Shown: positions 1-10,573 of the stretch, piece after piece
How positions within the stretch are numbered: the first letter of the stretch is position 1
Layout: the number at the start of each line of letters is the position of its first letter
Made by a program: the position numbers and the translations under genes
The notes under the pieces: generated by a model
Seen by the model: only the letters and a program-made list of their open reading frames with translations
Database searches by the model: none
Told to the model about the DNA's origin: nothing
NCBI GenBank assembly: GCA_030549175.1
Contig: JAUKUA010000002.1
Location: 5,084,001-5,148,000 of the forward strand
From: Lasiosphaeris hirsuta
Lineage: Eukaryota; Ascomycota; Sordariomycetes; Sordariales; Lasiosphaeriaceae
Direction of reading: 5' to 3'
DNA length: 64,000 nucleotides

Positions 1-829
1 TACCTCCACAGCTGTGGCGTAGCACACAGAGGTAAGGACAGCCTGCCGCCGTCGGTCGGGGAGCTCTCGAGTACTCTCATCTCTCCCTCAGTAGAAAAGG
101 TATCCAAGAAGGACGGGTCACGGCCCGAGAAGGGATGTCAGTTGGCGTACGGGAAGTAAGCCGCGCAATACGGAACTGGCAAACGGTACCCTTGCAGCAT
201 GTCAGGTTGCGGCGGGGGACGCGGATTTGGACAGCTTCACAACCATGGCCAGCCTCACACCCCTTCCAGCATACACCGACACAAGTAATAACGTGGAGCT
301 AGATGCCTGCTGCTAGGAACTCGCTGCATACAAGCAGAAGCGACGTAAAGAATATCACGCGACCGTGCGAGTCAAAACCATAGTCCAGAGCACCATCAAC
401 AAGCACCAGGTCGCACACATCTACATCGACAAGGTGGCTACCCAGGTCCAGCAGCCAACGGCACAACCAAGACGGTGACGACCCGAACCTACAATAGCCA
501 CAACTTGTACAGTGCCGAAAAGGTAGACTAGGCGCGAGAGAAGCAAGACTTGTCACGGGGGTCAGGAAGAGAGAGGGCTGGCCGCTATACCGCGTCGAAC
601 TTGGCGTATATTTCCTCCAGTGATACCCCCCGTCTCGACCCTTTATCCTTCTCAAACCACCCCAGGCCGTAGAGATGCATATTTCCGCTGGGACGAGTAA
701 TGGCTCGGATAGAACGTCTTGCCCTTGGAACATGTACTAGGCGCGCCAACGCCCCACAGCAAGAAACTAGGGATAGTACAGATCAAGAATACGGGCTACA
801 GACGAAGCCCAGTCATCTCTCCGATTCCA

Positions 830-1311
830 TTTCATAGTACAAACACAGAATTCCCAGTAAGCCGGATACCACCCTGATGTCTGCCAGTCTAGGATAAATA
901 GATAGTACTCCAATATCTTCTGTTGTTCCGGAAAGTAGGCCTGCATCTTGGCCCAGGCCTTGCCATAGTCCTCCTAGCTAAGATCATGTGCTCCCGTAGA
1001 GAGTAGAGGCTTGCCTTAGAATACTCGACTATTTCAGGGGCTGCAGTGTTGTGGCCCTGCACATGGCCTTGTTAGTCAACTGGCCTTGCATAACGGTTTG
1101 ATAGGACTTGCATATTATCTTCAACAGTGTTGTCTTTAACCTCTAGAGCGCTAGGAGGGCTGTGTTCCTTGAGGCATCGTCAAAGTCGGTAATCGTGATA
1201 GCCGGGGGTTCGGTCTTGGCCTGTTGCCGCACATGGTCGACTTGCTCCATCAGCCAATTCAAGCTTCCTCCTTTTCGTTGTTGATAAATTCCCAAAGCCA
1301 GCCCGATAAAG
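830..1311 (-). pseudogene. Mutator-like (MULE) transposase fragment 1
   Basis: Minus-strand codons from about 1285 to 1150 read LNWLMEQV, then PAITITDFDDA, a stretch I associate with the DDE core of fungal MULE transposases (the second Asp region). An in-frame TAG follows near 1149. Downstream, reading-frame pieces with KAWAKMQAYFP and QKILEYY continue to about 830 but need frame changes, so this is a C-terminal-half relic. The same family occurs on the plus strand at 47.4-48.2 kb, where LMQQV is preserved at the equivalent place. Positions 1-829 may hold further decayed sequence of the same element, but no frame there is convincing. Seen: the motifs and stops. Inferred: the family. Confidence 0.6.
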
Positions 1312-1317
1312 GATTTA

Positions 1318-1701
1318 TCATGAGGCAGCTCCGCCAGGCGCCAAATCGTGGTCAGAGGCGCTGGTGTTCAGATTAGTCGGATTGCCTTCCTCTGGGTCCA
1401 CAGGCTCCAGGATGCTGGGATTTGACTCGGTCCTATGGGGGTGCCGAAGCGTAGGCCCACGCTTTCTCTCCCCGGTTTCCCAACGCAGACGAGACCTGTT
1501 GGATGACTTGGCAGAGATATTGTCGGCAGCAGTAGTCTCAAGGAGCTCCTGGAAAGTAAACTGGGGTGATGGATGTCGAGGTAGAACCATGGTCCGCTTG
1601 AAATTCCTTTGGTCATATTTATCTTCGGCCGCCTTCTTGGTCGCCGCTGTCACGGCCATAGCCCCCTCCCCTACTATTGCGTTGTTGAGCTTCGATTTCA
1701 T
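1318..1701 (-). other. 127-codon ORF of unknown function
   Basis: Open minus-strand frame lying directly upstream of the MULE fragment. Polar and basic, with an Ala/Lys-rich start (AVTAATKKAAEDKYDQ) and no recognised motif. It may be a scrap of a transposon-associated gene or chance. Overlapping plus-strand frames of similar length weaken the case for coding. Confidence 0.2.
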
Positions 1702-1778
1702 TCTAAGGAGGAAGAAGTGTTACATGTCGAGTCCGAAGATGGGCGCCAGCCATTCCACTGCCTTTTGGGATTATCTTG

Positions 1779-2333
1779 TCACGGCATCTTCGAGAGATAA
1801 ATCGCTACTTTGAGAGTCCGACTGTCCGACTTGTCGTCGGCCGAGTCCGTCTCGTCGCCAGTCGAGTCCATCTCGCAATCATTGCCCCAGGCCTCATAGC
1901 CGCTGATTTCGTAGAAACGGGCGAGATACACCAGTGCTGCATCGTTGTGGTGGTTCGCCAGGTTCACGAGGGTATTTGCGTCCTTGGGAAAATATTTGGG
2001 TGGGACGAGGCCGTGGCCGGGACGGTAGGGAGGGATCGGTCGGATGGGTTGGACGGGGTTTCGAATTCGTGCATTGTATGCGACGGCCTGGCTCCGTTTG
2101 ACATCGACCTTGAGCTCGTCGAATTCATCGCGCATCTTGTCAAAGCGGTCGTCAATCTTGTCAAAGCGCTCGTCAATCTTGTCAAAGCGCTCGTCAATCT
2201 TGCCAAAGCGGGCGGCGGTTTCGTCGCGCATCTCGTCGAGGTGGCCGTGTACGACGCCAAACTCGCGACGAATGGCAATGTCCTGCTTCTCACGGGCGGC
2301 GTCATACTCGTCGCGAGTGAAGATGGTGGCCAT
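1779..2333 (-). CDS. Small coiled-coil protein, copy 1 (intact)
   Basis: Single-exon 184-residue ORF. I take the ATG at 2333 (MATIFTRDEYDAAREK); the in-frame upstream extension is low complexity. Residues about 35-75 form a heptad repeat of the type KIDERFD repeated three to four times, encoded by 21-bp tandem DNA repeats, so a coiled coil is expected. It is followed by a conserved module RNP..PIRPIP.Y..GHGLV.P..FPK.AN.L..L..H, then L.RFYEI.GYEAWG and an acidic tail. A second copy of the same architecture is at 27500-27994 and a leader remnant is at 48327-48383. Copies 1 and 2 both lie head-to-head with an HNH-nuclease gene. No stop or frameshift is seen here. Function unknown; the coiled coil suggests oligomerisation. 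Confidence 0.65.
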   Translation of the reverse strand: MATIFTRDEYDAAREKQDIAIRREFGVVHGHLDEMRDETAARFGKIDERFDKIDERFDKIDDRFDKMRDEFDELKVDVKRSQAVAYNARIRNPVQPIRPIPPYRPGHGLVPPKYFPKDANTLVNLANHHNDAALVYLARFYEISGYEAWGNDCEMDSTGDETDSADDKSDSRTLKVAIYLSKMP

Positions 2334-3918
2334 GATAATGGTTTGCGATGGATTGGTGATGGATTGGTGATGGATTGGTGATGGAGATGTGTGAAAACCC
2401 CGTTTCTGGTCACCCATGATTGGCTGATGTATCTATCCCCGGAGGGGCAATCGCATGTGACTACTGGCGAGGAGAGTCGACTTTTCCCTTTGTTAGTCAA
2501 CGATAGCAAAACAACTATGACATGTTGCAAACACTATGATACGATTATCTACAGCCAGATTTCGTTGCCCGGCTGCTCTGTAACTACGGGAATCAGTCTG
2601 CCAACAGCAATTGGTGGCCCTGCAGGCTTCCAGGTCGTCATCAAAGAATCGGGAGAATCGTTGTCGCGTATTAGATATGGAGGGTTACTGAGTGAACTAG
2701 GCAATAAGCGAGGAGTCCAGCACCTTGCTGCTCCCCATCTTGCTCGATGCTATCTCTACCCCCATCTCTCAATGCCATCTCCTCTGCTGAGTAGTCCGAG
2801 GTTCAGAGGACCCGCTCCTCGCGTTCGTTTGGCACTAGATTAATGTTGGGTGAAATATCTAGAAATGGGAGAGGGACACGCTCTTTGTCTGCCAGGACAT
2901 AGGCGGCAAGGCCAACAGTCAGAAATGGCAGAGACAGAACGGTGGCAGACCGTCTTGACGGGCGTTGCATCTCTTGACGTGCCTTGATCAAAACCCGTGG
3001 CAAGATGGAAGGCTGCCAGGTCGTCCAAGGGCTTGCTTGTTTTGACCTTGACAGTTGTGGTGCCTCGAGTGACGGCGTCCAAGTATTTGTCCTCCACCTT
3101 AGGCGAGAGCCCCCCTTACAGATGTGACGTTGACTCCATCGCCAGTACCCTCCAGTACCCTCTGCCACTTCGGAACCATTTTCCGTACCGCTCTAGGCTG
3201 ATGGGGTAGATGCGCGGCCCCTTTTTCCCTTACGAGGTGGTGCCATGTCAAATCTTATGGTGCGACGGCGGGCGCAACGCTGTTCCGGCAGTGCGCGCCG
3301 TTCGCCTGCGCGCTTGAGGATGGATTTAAGCCTTGGCTTGGAATTAGCCATTCTCAACACCATTGAATAGATCAAGATAGTACTGTACTAGGCTTCAATG
3401 CGCGTTATGGCGGGGATTGTATCGAAAAGGCGGGCAATTGGCGATGCCGAAAGAATAACGCCCTGGCGGCACCACACACTGGCGCCGTTTTCCAAAGGAG
3501 CGCAGTTTTCTAAAAATGAGCAGCTTGGTGCACACCCGCTCTGGTGCATTTATTGCCGCAACCCAAATAGTACTCCACCGCTTGACACGGGTGAACCGCT
3601 GATGGTCGGAAAGGTAGCGTCAAGGCGATTCCGAGGGTCTACACCAAACGAGGCTTGAGAAGCTCAAGTAGGTGTCCTGCTGCATGGAAAACCCCGTAGT
3701 TATGCCTGATCCGGTATGAGGGTCACAGTACCCCCTCACCAAAACTTTTGTTTACATCCTGCCATGAATTAGCACAACAACCTTCTTCCCAATTCCACTC
3801 GCTGCGCATAAAAAAAATCGCCAGTGTGCCTACAACCTCTTGCGCTCCCACTTCAGCAGCTAATTTCTCCTCATCCTGTCCCCCTTTCCTGGCTCGCGGT
3901 GAAACACCGACCGTGACC
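2334..3918. other. Intergenic stretch with short ORFs and a 12-bp repeat
   Basis: Lies between the divergent coiled-coil and HNH genes. It holds a (GATTGGTGATGG)x3 repeat at about 2350-2385, just upstream of the coiled-coil start. Two short minus frames look mildly protein-like: 2840-3097 (EDKYLDAVTRGTTTVKVKTS) and about 3193-3345 (basic, KPRLKSILKRAG then RTIRFD). Neither is recognised, and neither is long enough to call. A clean CT-rich 5' region precedes the HNH start at 3919. Confidence 0.4.
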
Positions 3919-5979
3919 ATGGCCACCGATTGGAATGGGCTGCTGGCCAATTTTCTCGCAAGAGAAGATACCTCACCTCACCAACTTGACGCTATTCAGC
4001 GTCTCCTCACAATGGTTCCGAGCGTGAGTTAGCAAAGCATCTCCTACCCATCGAGGAAGCTGAGGAGAGGCTTGTCTGCATGCGGAGAGTCCAAAATCAA
4101 TGGAAAGCTCAATTCTCTGTTTTGACCGGTCATCCAAAGGAGCTTTACAAGCCGCTTCCGCAGATCATCATCGCCACTATGATGACAATGGACCTTGCTA
4201 CGCTCGTTGACTACACAAAGCGTAAACAAATGATGGGGTTTGTCCTCAAAAATCTATTCATCATGCCCTGCTTCGTCAAGATCCGTAAATACCGAACCGT
4301 CGGCTCAGCATATATCCTACTGCTAACATTCTATTTAATTCAGTCATGACCAAGCCTCGGAATGATGAAGACGAAGCCATTACTCAGCTTGCCGAATCCC
4401 ATATTAAGCAGATGGAAGCCAAGACACGTAGAGTCGAGCAACGCTCTGACGGGAGCTACGACAACAAGCTCAGCAAAGACGAGGCCACAAGAGACAAAAA
4501 CGAGAAAGCAGAACGAGCTAGGCTTGACAGTTATCGATGTATTGTTCTTGGCACAGGCAGCGCAGGAATTTGCGACATCATGCCATTCAGCGTAAATTCT
4601 AAAGAGGAGTACAGAGTGAGGCTCAAAAAGTTCTTTATAACAGCGTGACGATGCATGTTTTCCGAAGGCCCAGAAAACTGGCAGCATGATAGCTCGGAGA
4701 ACCACATGGAGGATGACGCAGGGGATGACTCTGGGAACGACGACATGGACCTAGATTCTGAGGATTCTGGAGATTCAGATCCGTTGTTAGATTTCACCAT
4801 GGAGTGCCGCGATGTCTTTGGGTCGAAGACGGGCATCAGCGACAAAGCCTGGAACCAGATATCGTTAGACCGGCAGCTTCACAAGTGGTGGAGCGAAGGC
4901 TTTCTCGCCTTCGAACCCCTCTGCATCGACTACGGCTTTACTTTCAAGGACGAGACGCCCCCCGTAGGCGGCGCCCCGAAAACATTCACGCGCATCAAAC
5001 TACAGTTCCACTAGATGCCGCGCCGCAAAGACCCAGGTTCAGAGGCCCCGCCGCTCGAGATCTCCAAGAAATTTCAGAATCGCGAGGCGTTATCAAGTAT
5101 GCTTGGTAAAACGTACGGCGATTTGGATCCGGCCAATCCCGTATGTGCAGAGGATCGGCAGACCTCCATCTGCCACCACCTTCAGACAGGAGACATTTTT
5201 TACGTCAACGTGGAACGACGGTGCGCCGGCCGTATGCTGGCAGCCTTTAAGCTTCAGTGGGAAACTACCATGATCTACTCTGTGGCGGGCGGCGCCGAAT
5301 CATTGAAGGACGTCGGAGATGATCCGGAATATCTGGATGGAAATCTCGAGTGGATAGGATGTCCCCCCCTTCGATAGCGGAGCTCTTCCTGGAATTGGAA
5401 GGCTAGGAAGCTACCAAGAAGGCTCCCGTAGAGAAGACGAGCCCACCATCGACGGCGGCTGAGAAGGAGGAATCCGCTGTTGTCACGTCACCAAGCAAAG
5501 TTGGCCGGGACCCTACCATTCGAGATCCGCCTCAAAGCGCTCCCCAGAACCGTCAAGAGAACAGCGATCCCAACGACTCTGGATATGGTTCGGGTTTGAG
5601 CTCAACCGGTGCAGAACCCGCCCGATCACTCCCCAACATCATATTGCAGGGATGCGAATCTAGCAAGCCCGTCCAGTTATTTCCCCCCATCATCCCGACC
5701 GTACTTGAAAGTTCCGAAAAGGGTCACTCTGGGGTTAGCAAGACCATCTCACCCACCAAGCAAGAGGGTCCAGCCCGCCAAAAGCCTACTACCATTGAGA
5801 CCGTCCCAACGTCCGCCCAGAAGGTCGCACAAAAGGAATTGAAGCATAAGTGGTCTTGGGCGAGCAAGGGGAAGACTATGGGAAAATCTACGGGACGAAG
5901 CATCCGAGATTTCTTCAAGGATGGGTCGCAAAAAGCAAAGGGAAGCGTTGAGGGGGAGAAGGTGGAAAGGAGAGAGTGA
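3919..5979 (+). pseudogene. HNH-endonuclease family protein, copy A (broken)
   Basis: Start ATG 3919 (MATDWNGLLANFLARED). An N-terminal helical region (HQLDAI.RLL, then AKHLLPIEEAEERL) leads to an intron at 4285-4343 (GTAAAT, branch GCTAAC, CAG), present at the same place in copy C. The HNH_2-like core follows: CIVLGTG, then ICDIMPFS, later ISLDRQLHKWW. Copies B and C have ICH/VCH where A has ICD, so A lacks the first catalytic His (codon 4574-4576). Lesions: an apparent 20-bp insertion/frame break at about 4012-4031; TGA 4646-4648; TAG 5012-5014 where copy B has Trp; a frame break in the C-run near 5368; TAG 5404-5406. The C-terminal tail is Ser/Pro-rich, with DSGYGSG, SLPNI and ELKHKWSW motifs shared with copy C. 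Non-functional as read. Confidence 0.75.
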
Positions 5980-6663
5980 GGCTTAACCATGAGCAATTTT
6001 CTCGTCGAGACCATGTATAAGTAGACTTCGGAGCCGCGGGGCAAGTCCGGGCTTCCAAGGGGACGGCGAGGTGAAGCGTAGGATCACGCTTTGGGCCACA
6101 GACTAATATTCCTTCGTCTGGACTGGACGTGGACTTTGTAAGAGTTATCGGTAGTCTAGCGTCATGCATTTCGAATCAGAATCTGTCATCGACGCCATAC
6201 CTGGCGTTCCAGAACATTTGACAGGATGCGAATTCAATCCGGGTTGCTTCTCAAGGTTGGTGGTTCAATGGGTGACGACTCAGGAAGAGGGACCGAGAGG
6301 AGCCACGGTGCGCGGGCTGACCTGGCACGAAATGTTCGAAGCCACTACCCCCTTTTTAGGCGAGGTAAACTTCTTGGTAGCGCTGTGTGTTTCCTTGCGT
6401 CGTGCCGTCTGATGATACACGGTTCCTGGTACAACTAGGATGTGCTTGCCTGGCAGAGTCCCCCTCTTTAACCAAGGGGACGCCGCTCTCGGCGCCGAAA
6501 TACGTTATACGACCGCGACCGTCGAGCTGGCTGTCGAATCTTTGGAAAACCCGTGGAATCACGTCAGAGAACCGGAGAAAGCCACGATAACGAGTGCTGC
6601 TACTGCTTGGGAGGTGCCCGAAGGCGAAGGAAAGTCGTGAGACCAGTGTTGGTGTTTGTCGAT
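5980..6663. other. No gene recognised
   Basis: Several short overlapping frames, none with recognisable motifs. The last 60 bp (about 6608-6665) resemble 21852-21910: both read like ggaaagtcgtgaNaccag..tggtgtttgtc. This suggests a dispersed repeat. Confidence 0.3.
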
Positions 6664-6806
6664 TTCAACGCTCGGACCACACCAATCTTCAACGCTCGGA
6701 CCACACCAATCTTCAACGCTCGGACCCACCAATCTTCAACGCTCGGGTCACACCAATTTTCAGCGCTCGGGCCACACCGCATTCAGCGCTCGGACCATAT
6801 ACAATT
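6664..6806 (+). repeat. 24-bp tandem repeat, about 6 copies
   Basis: Unit TTCAACGCTCGGACCACACC-AATC, near-perfect for three copies and decaying toward the 3' end (CGCTCGGG, then CAGCGCTCGG). It ends about 10 bp before the ATG at 6817 that opens the frame leading into the trypsin-like pseudogene, so it occupies that gene's 5' leader. Confidence 0.9.
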
Positions 6807-6816
6807 TTCCCGCAAA

Positions 6817-7604
6817 ATGGAGCACGAAACCAATCACACCATCATCAACGCTGCCATGGATCCGATTCGAGCCCGCATTTCGTCGCCACAAATCACTCCT
6901 GGCGACGGCTACCTGGCGCGCATCCAACCGCCTGGTTTCCTTGTGCCTATCAACCTGCCGTTCCCCATGTGGCAGCCGCGGAGACTGCTGCGCCCGGTCC
7001 CAGCCGACGGCCCGATTGCCATTTCCTAGGAGGATGGCCGTACCGACGGCGACGGCCTACGCCCTTCTGGGGTTGGTGTCCTTGACGCCTTGCAGGTTCT
7101 CTTTACCATGGTTTGCCCCTTCAATGTTGCGCAGCATTAACTAACTAACACAAGCACAGAAACCGCCGGCGTGCCTCTCCGAATACCTTTTTGTGCAGAG
7201 GTATAACCCCCACAGGGCGGCGGCACGCAACATCGTTTTCAAGGTGGGCCGTACTACCGGGTCGACCATGGGAATCGCCAGCGGCTGCCGGGCTTTGGCC
7301 CAGGTGTTCCACCAGAGCAAGACTGTCCGTAGCATCGAGCATGTCATCACCTCATGCTCGCCCGCCCAACACTTCGCCGCCCAACACTTTGCTTGGCGGG
7401 GGGATTCGGGGGCAACCGTCTACGGCGCCCATGGCGACGGCCAATTTTATGGTTTGGGGAGGGCTGCAACATCCGCCCAAGCCGGACACCATCGCCGTGG
7501 AATATGTGGTTTTCGCTACGCCGATCCAGGCTATTCTGCACCATGTGGAAGCAAAGCTGAGTCAGGCGATTGGCCACACAAACTTCAAGGTTACGCTTGC
7601 TTAG
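6817..7604 (+). pseudogene. Trypsin-like serine peptidase, copy 2 (broken)
   Basis: The recognisable part is the C-terminal half: NIVFKVGRTTGSTMG, then WRGDSGATVYG with the nucleophile Ser codon at 7406-7408. After a frame change comes VVFATPIQAILHHVEAKL, ending at TAG 7602-7604. The same order (IFKVGTSTGLTAG, ARKGDSGSVVF, TPIEDVF) is present in copy 1 at 36.9-37.9 kb. The N-terminal part (6817-7029, MEHETNHTI...) stops at 7027 and no His or Asp of the triad is recognisable. Lesions: the stop at 7027-7029, loss of the N-terminal half, and a frameshift after about 7475. GDSG identifies chymotrypsin-fold peptidases; a processing role in a larger NLR-type protein is only inference. Confidence 0.65.
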
Positions 7605-8458
7605 TGAGCGCGCCTGGGATAGCGTGAAAAAGCACAATTTCCTCCCTTTCCTTTTCCGGGTTTAGTATGGTCGTAGAGTAGCCGGCTAGCTAGTCGTGAT
7701 CTACTACCTCGAGACTATTATACCGGGCTTTATTATTACTGGATAAGGGCGTCACAAAGTGCAAAGGTATTGCTGAGAATCACAATGCTAGTTTGTATTT
7801 CGGGGAGAAGATACACGGCACTGAGAGCGCACATCGACCGGCCTTATCAAGCCACTCCGCCGCCACGGGTACCTCGACCTTGAAAAAAGTATCGCTCCTT
7901 TCCAAGGCGTTCGCCACCCAATCGATTGGGGTGCTGCCAAGACCTGGTGTCATACCTTGGTCTGGTCTTCCTGTATGGTACGCTTCCGCTCGGGGTCATC
8001 AGCCGCTTTGTATAGCCTACGCCAGTCGTCCCACAGTCCATCAGCGTAATGGTGAGCGAATCCCGGTAATCCACCCTAGCGTTTTCCGTGGTCGGTCATG
8101 ATGCTAGAGGGCCAAAGTGTAAAAGAGATTTTCCAAAGTAACTCATGCAATAGCGGCGCCTGCCGAGGTAACGACACTTGGGTACCGAACCAGCCGTACT
8201 TGGCTCCGCAGGTCGAGGTGCTCGTACTCCTCTCGGACGCGTGGATAAATACGCAGACAAAGACGCCGAAAAAGCATTAGGGAACGCGTGCAACTTCCAC
8301 CTTCCGACGGTAGATATCGCGGTTCGTCCTGGTCGGTGACGAGCTGGGATTCCTGGCGTGCAAGGGATACTCCGAGGGGGTTATGCGCGCGACTGGCAGG
8401 CAGTAGGGGGACGTTGGGTGTTGGGTGTTGGGTGTCACGGCCGCGAGGTCACACGAGG
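7605..8458. other. No gene recognised
   Basis: No convincing frame on either strand. Short ORFs of 60-100 codons have no motifs and overlap on both strands. Confidence 0.35.
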
Positions 8459-9840
8459 TCACGACAACCAGTGGCTTCCTCTTTCCACAGATGACTTCCT
8501 TTGTCCCCCCTTCACATCGTAACCCAACACCATGCCCACATTACCCCGTCCAGAACCGTCTAGCGGCGAAGAAGGCGGCCGAGATGACGGGCCGACAAGA
8601 GGCTCGTCAGGAAGCTGCTTTTGGCAGAGCCATGGATGCGGCGACCGCTGCCGCCTGACTTGATCAGACCAAGGCCTGTCGTGTCTGTGGGCATGGCGCG
8701 GCGCGTGGTGAGAGCGCTGCCGGACAGGGAAGAAAGAAAAACGGAGCCTGGGATCCCACATTACGGGCCTTGTGCTCTTCGTGCTCGCGAATTATTTGGA
8801 GAATGTCGGAGAACTGGAGCAACTGCACACTCTTGTCCTCGACATCCTTGCCGAGCAGGGGTAGACGGAGCCCGCCATCTCTAAGCAGATTGTCTGTCGA
8901 AGAAGCGTGGTCCTGGTTTGGTGCTCTCGCGAGTATACATTGATCTTGATTCCTTGGCAACACGATGAACGCGAGCCTTGATGTAGTCGTTGTCCTTGTA
9001 GATCTTGCTATCCAGGACGCGCAGCTCGAGATGAACCATCATCTTGACGGACGGATGGTTGCGTGCGACAAGATCAAGGACCGAGCCGATTGACTTGTCC
9101 ATGTTGGCAGACAAGATCTCCAGTACCTACCAATCGGATGGCACTGTTGGTGGACGTGTTGGTGGACGTGTTGGTGGACGTGTTAATGAGCCGCCGGAAC
9201 TGTCCAATGCCATGGCCTGCGAGAATTAGTCTGTCGACAGGATGAACGATAAAGCAGTAGTCCTGGGACTTGGGGTTGTACGCGAGGTAGCAGAGGGACG
9301 CAAAGATTTGTACAAGGCGCTGGGGTTTATAAACTTGCAGAATTGCTTGCACGGCGACCAGTTCGCTGGGGAGCGGGAGCGCGGCGATGGCAGCCTGGTA
9401 ATGGCAGCCTCTTTGGTTTCCCACGCGGCCAGGATCGCCCTGACGGCGGGGCTCAAAGGAGCAGCCTGCGAGTGAATATCAGCGGCCGGCCGATTGGATG
9501 GGAAATTTGATTGACGTGCGCTGCTGCACTGTGCTCATGCCGACATGAATCAAAGAAGGCTTACCATCTTGACTTGGGCCGACATATTGGGAGTTCTGGC
9601 AACGATGGCACGCTTAGGGGTTTTGAGACACCAAGCTGCAGACATTGACTGGGAATTCCTCGATGGCAACGGCGGAGACGATAAGAACTCCCACAAAGGG
9701 AGAGAGCGGCCTGCGTTTTGCCATGGGAAGAATGGCTGGTGGTTGGAATTGGTTGTCGTCAGGGGGTGCCGATCGCAGTGTGTCTTTTGAGGACTCGATA
9801 CATGGACTCTCTGTCCTGGTCTGGCGTTCACGTCTACCAC
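8459..9840 (-). pseudogene. Unknown gene, broken (minus strand)
   Basis: Protein-like segments are scattered over frames: AWCLKTPKRAIVARTP at about 9600-9640, then an apparent intron (donor GTAAGC near 9565, acceptor CAG near 9474). Next come ELVAVQAILQVYKPQRLVQI and QDYCFIVHPVDRLI (9220-9390), then SIGSVLDLVARNHPSVKMMV and DYIKARVHRVAKESR (8950-9100). Frame changes and a 12-bp tandem repeat (GTTGGTGGACGT x3, about 9146-9184) separate the last two. No family recognised. It lies 0.7 kb from the SLA2 3' end, on the side where a mating-type gene might be expected, but the segments look like neither an alpha box nor an HMG box. Confidence 0.35.
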
Positions 9841-10354
9841 ATGGGCGGTCGACGAGGCTGCCTGAACTTGATAAATCTAAATCCGAGCTTCGTTAGCGGT
9901 AATCTCGCGCCTCGGGCTTGAGGGAATTCAGGGGGCGTTGCGACTGATGGCTCTGTGGCCAGAAGCAACCCAGGTGCGAAAAGTATACAAGAGAGACTAA
10001 AGGAGCTGTGGTTAGACTGGCCGCTTGAAAAAAAAAGTCAGGCCGAGATTGATTGTTCCGGGCTATAGGTGAAAAGGGCAAAACGGTGCTATTAGACAGA
10101 TCTGCAGTCTTGAAAATTTCAATAGAGGTTGCATTAATAAGCCGCATTCTGTCATGGTAGTTCTCAGCCCGAGCACCAAAATTGTGCCCCCCTAGTTCCA
10201 CTTCAGATGATTCCATTCGCAGTCATTTTAAAGCTCTGATGCGTTCTCCTGCGTGCTTTAAGCTCTCCAATGCCCTCGTGGCTTATGGTTCCCCAAGAGT
10301 CAGAATATCCCTTTACCAAGTTGCCAAGTACTTGGCAGTCTACTGCGACACATT
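9841..10354. other. SLA2 downstream spacer
   Basis: No gene recognised. A 107-codon minus frame (9893-10216) has no motif. Confidence 0.35.
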
Positions 10355-10500
10355 CTGACAATTACGCACACGTTCTGACAATCCCTCACACGTCTGACAA
10401 TCACGCACACGTCTGACAATCGCTCACAGGTCTGACAATCACGCACACGTCTGACAATCGCTCACAGGTCTGACAATCACGCACACGTCTGACAATCACA
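10355..10500 (+). repeat. 19-bp minisatellite downstream of SLA2
   Basis: About seven and a half units of CTGACAATCACGCACACGT. Two unit types (ACGCACACG and CGCTCACAGG) alternate, giving a higher-order 38-bp dimer. It lies 75-220 bp beyond the SLA2 stop codon, so it could fall within the 3' UTR. Confidence 0.9.
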
Positions 10501-10573
10501 CCGTTACGCGGGGCCGTTACGCGTCGGCAAAGAAACAATGGGCTGTTTTCTAGGGCTAATTAATACAACCTGC

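Noticed and set aside
8459..10216. Mating-type gene next to SLA2
   Set aside because: No HMG-box or alpha-box motif could be read in any frame; only unknown broken frames are present.
10355..10500. CRISPR-like array
   Set aside because: Units are 19 bp head-to-tail without spacers, in a eukaryotic genome: a minisatellite.
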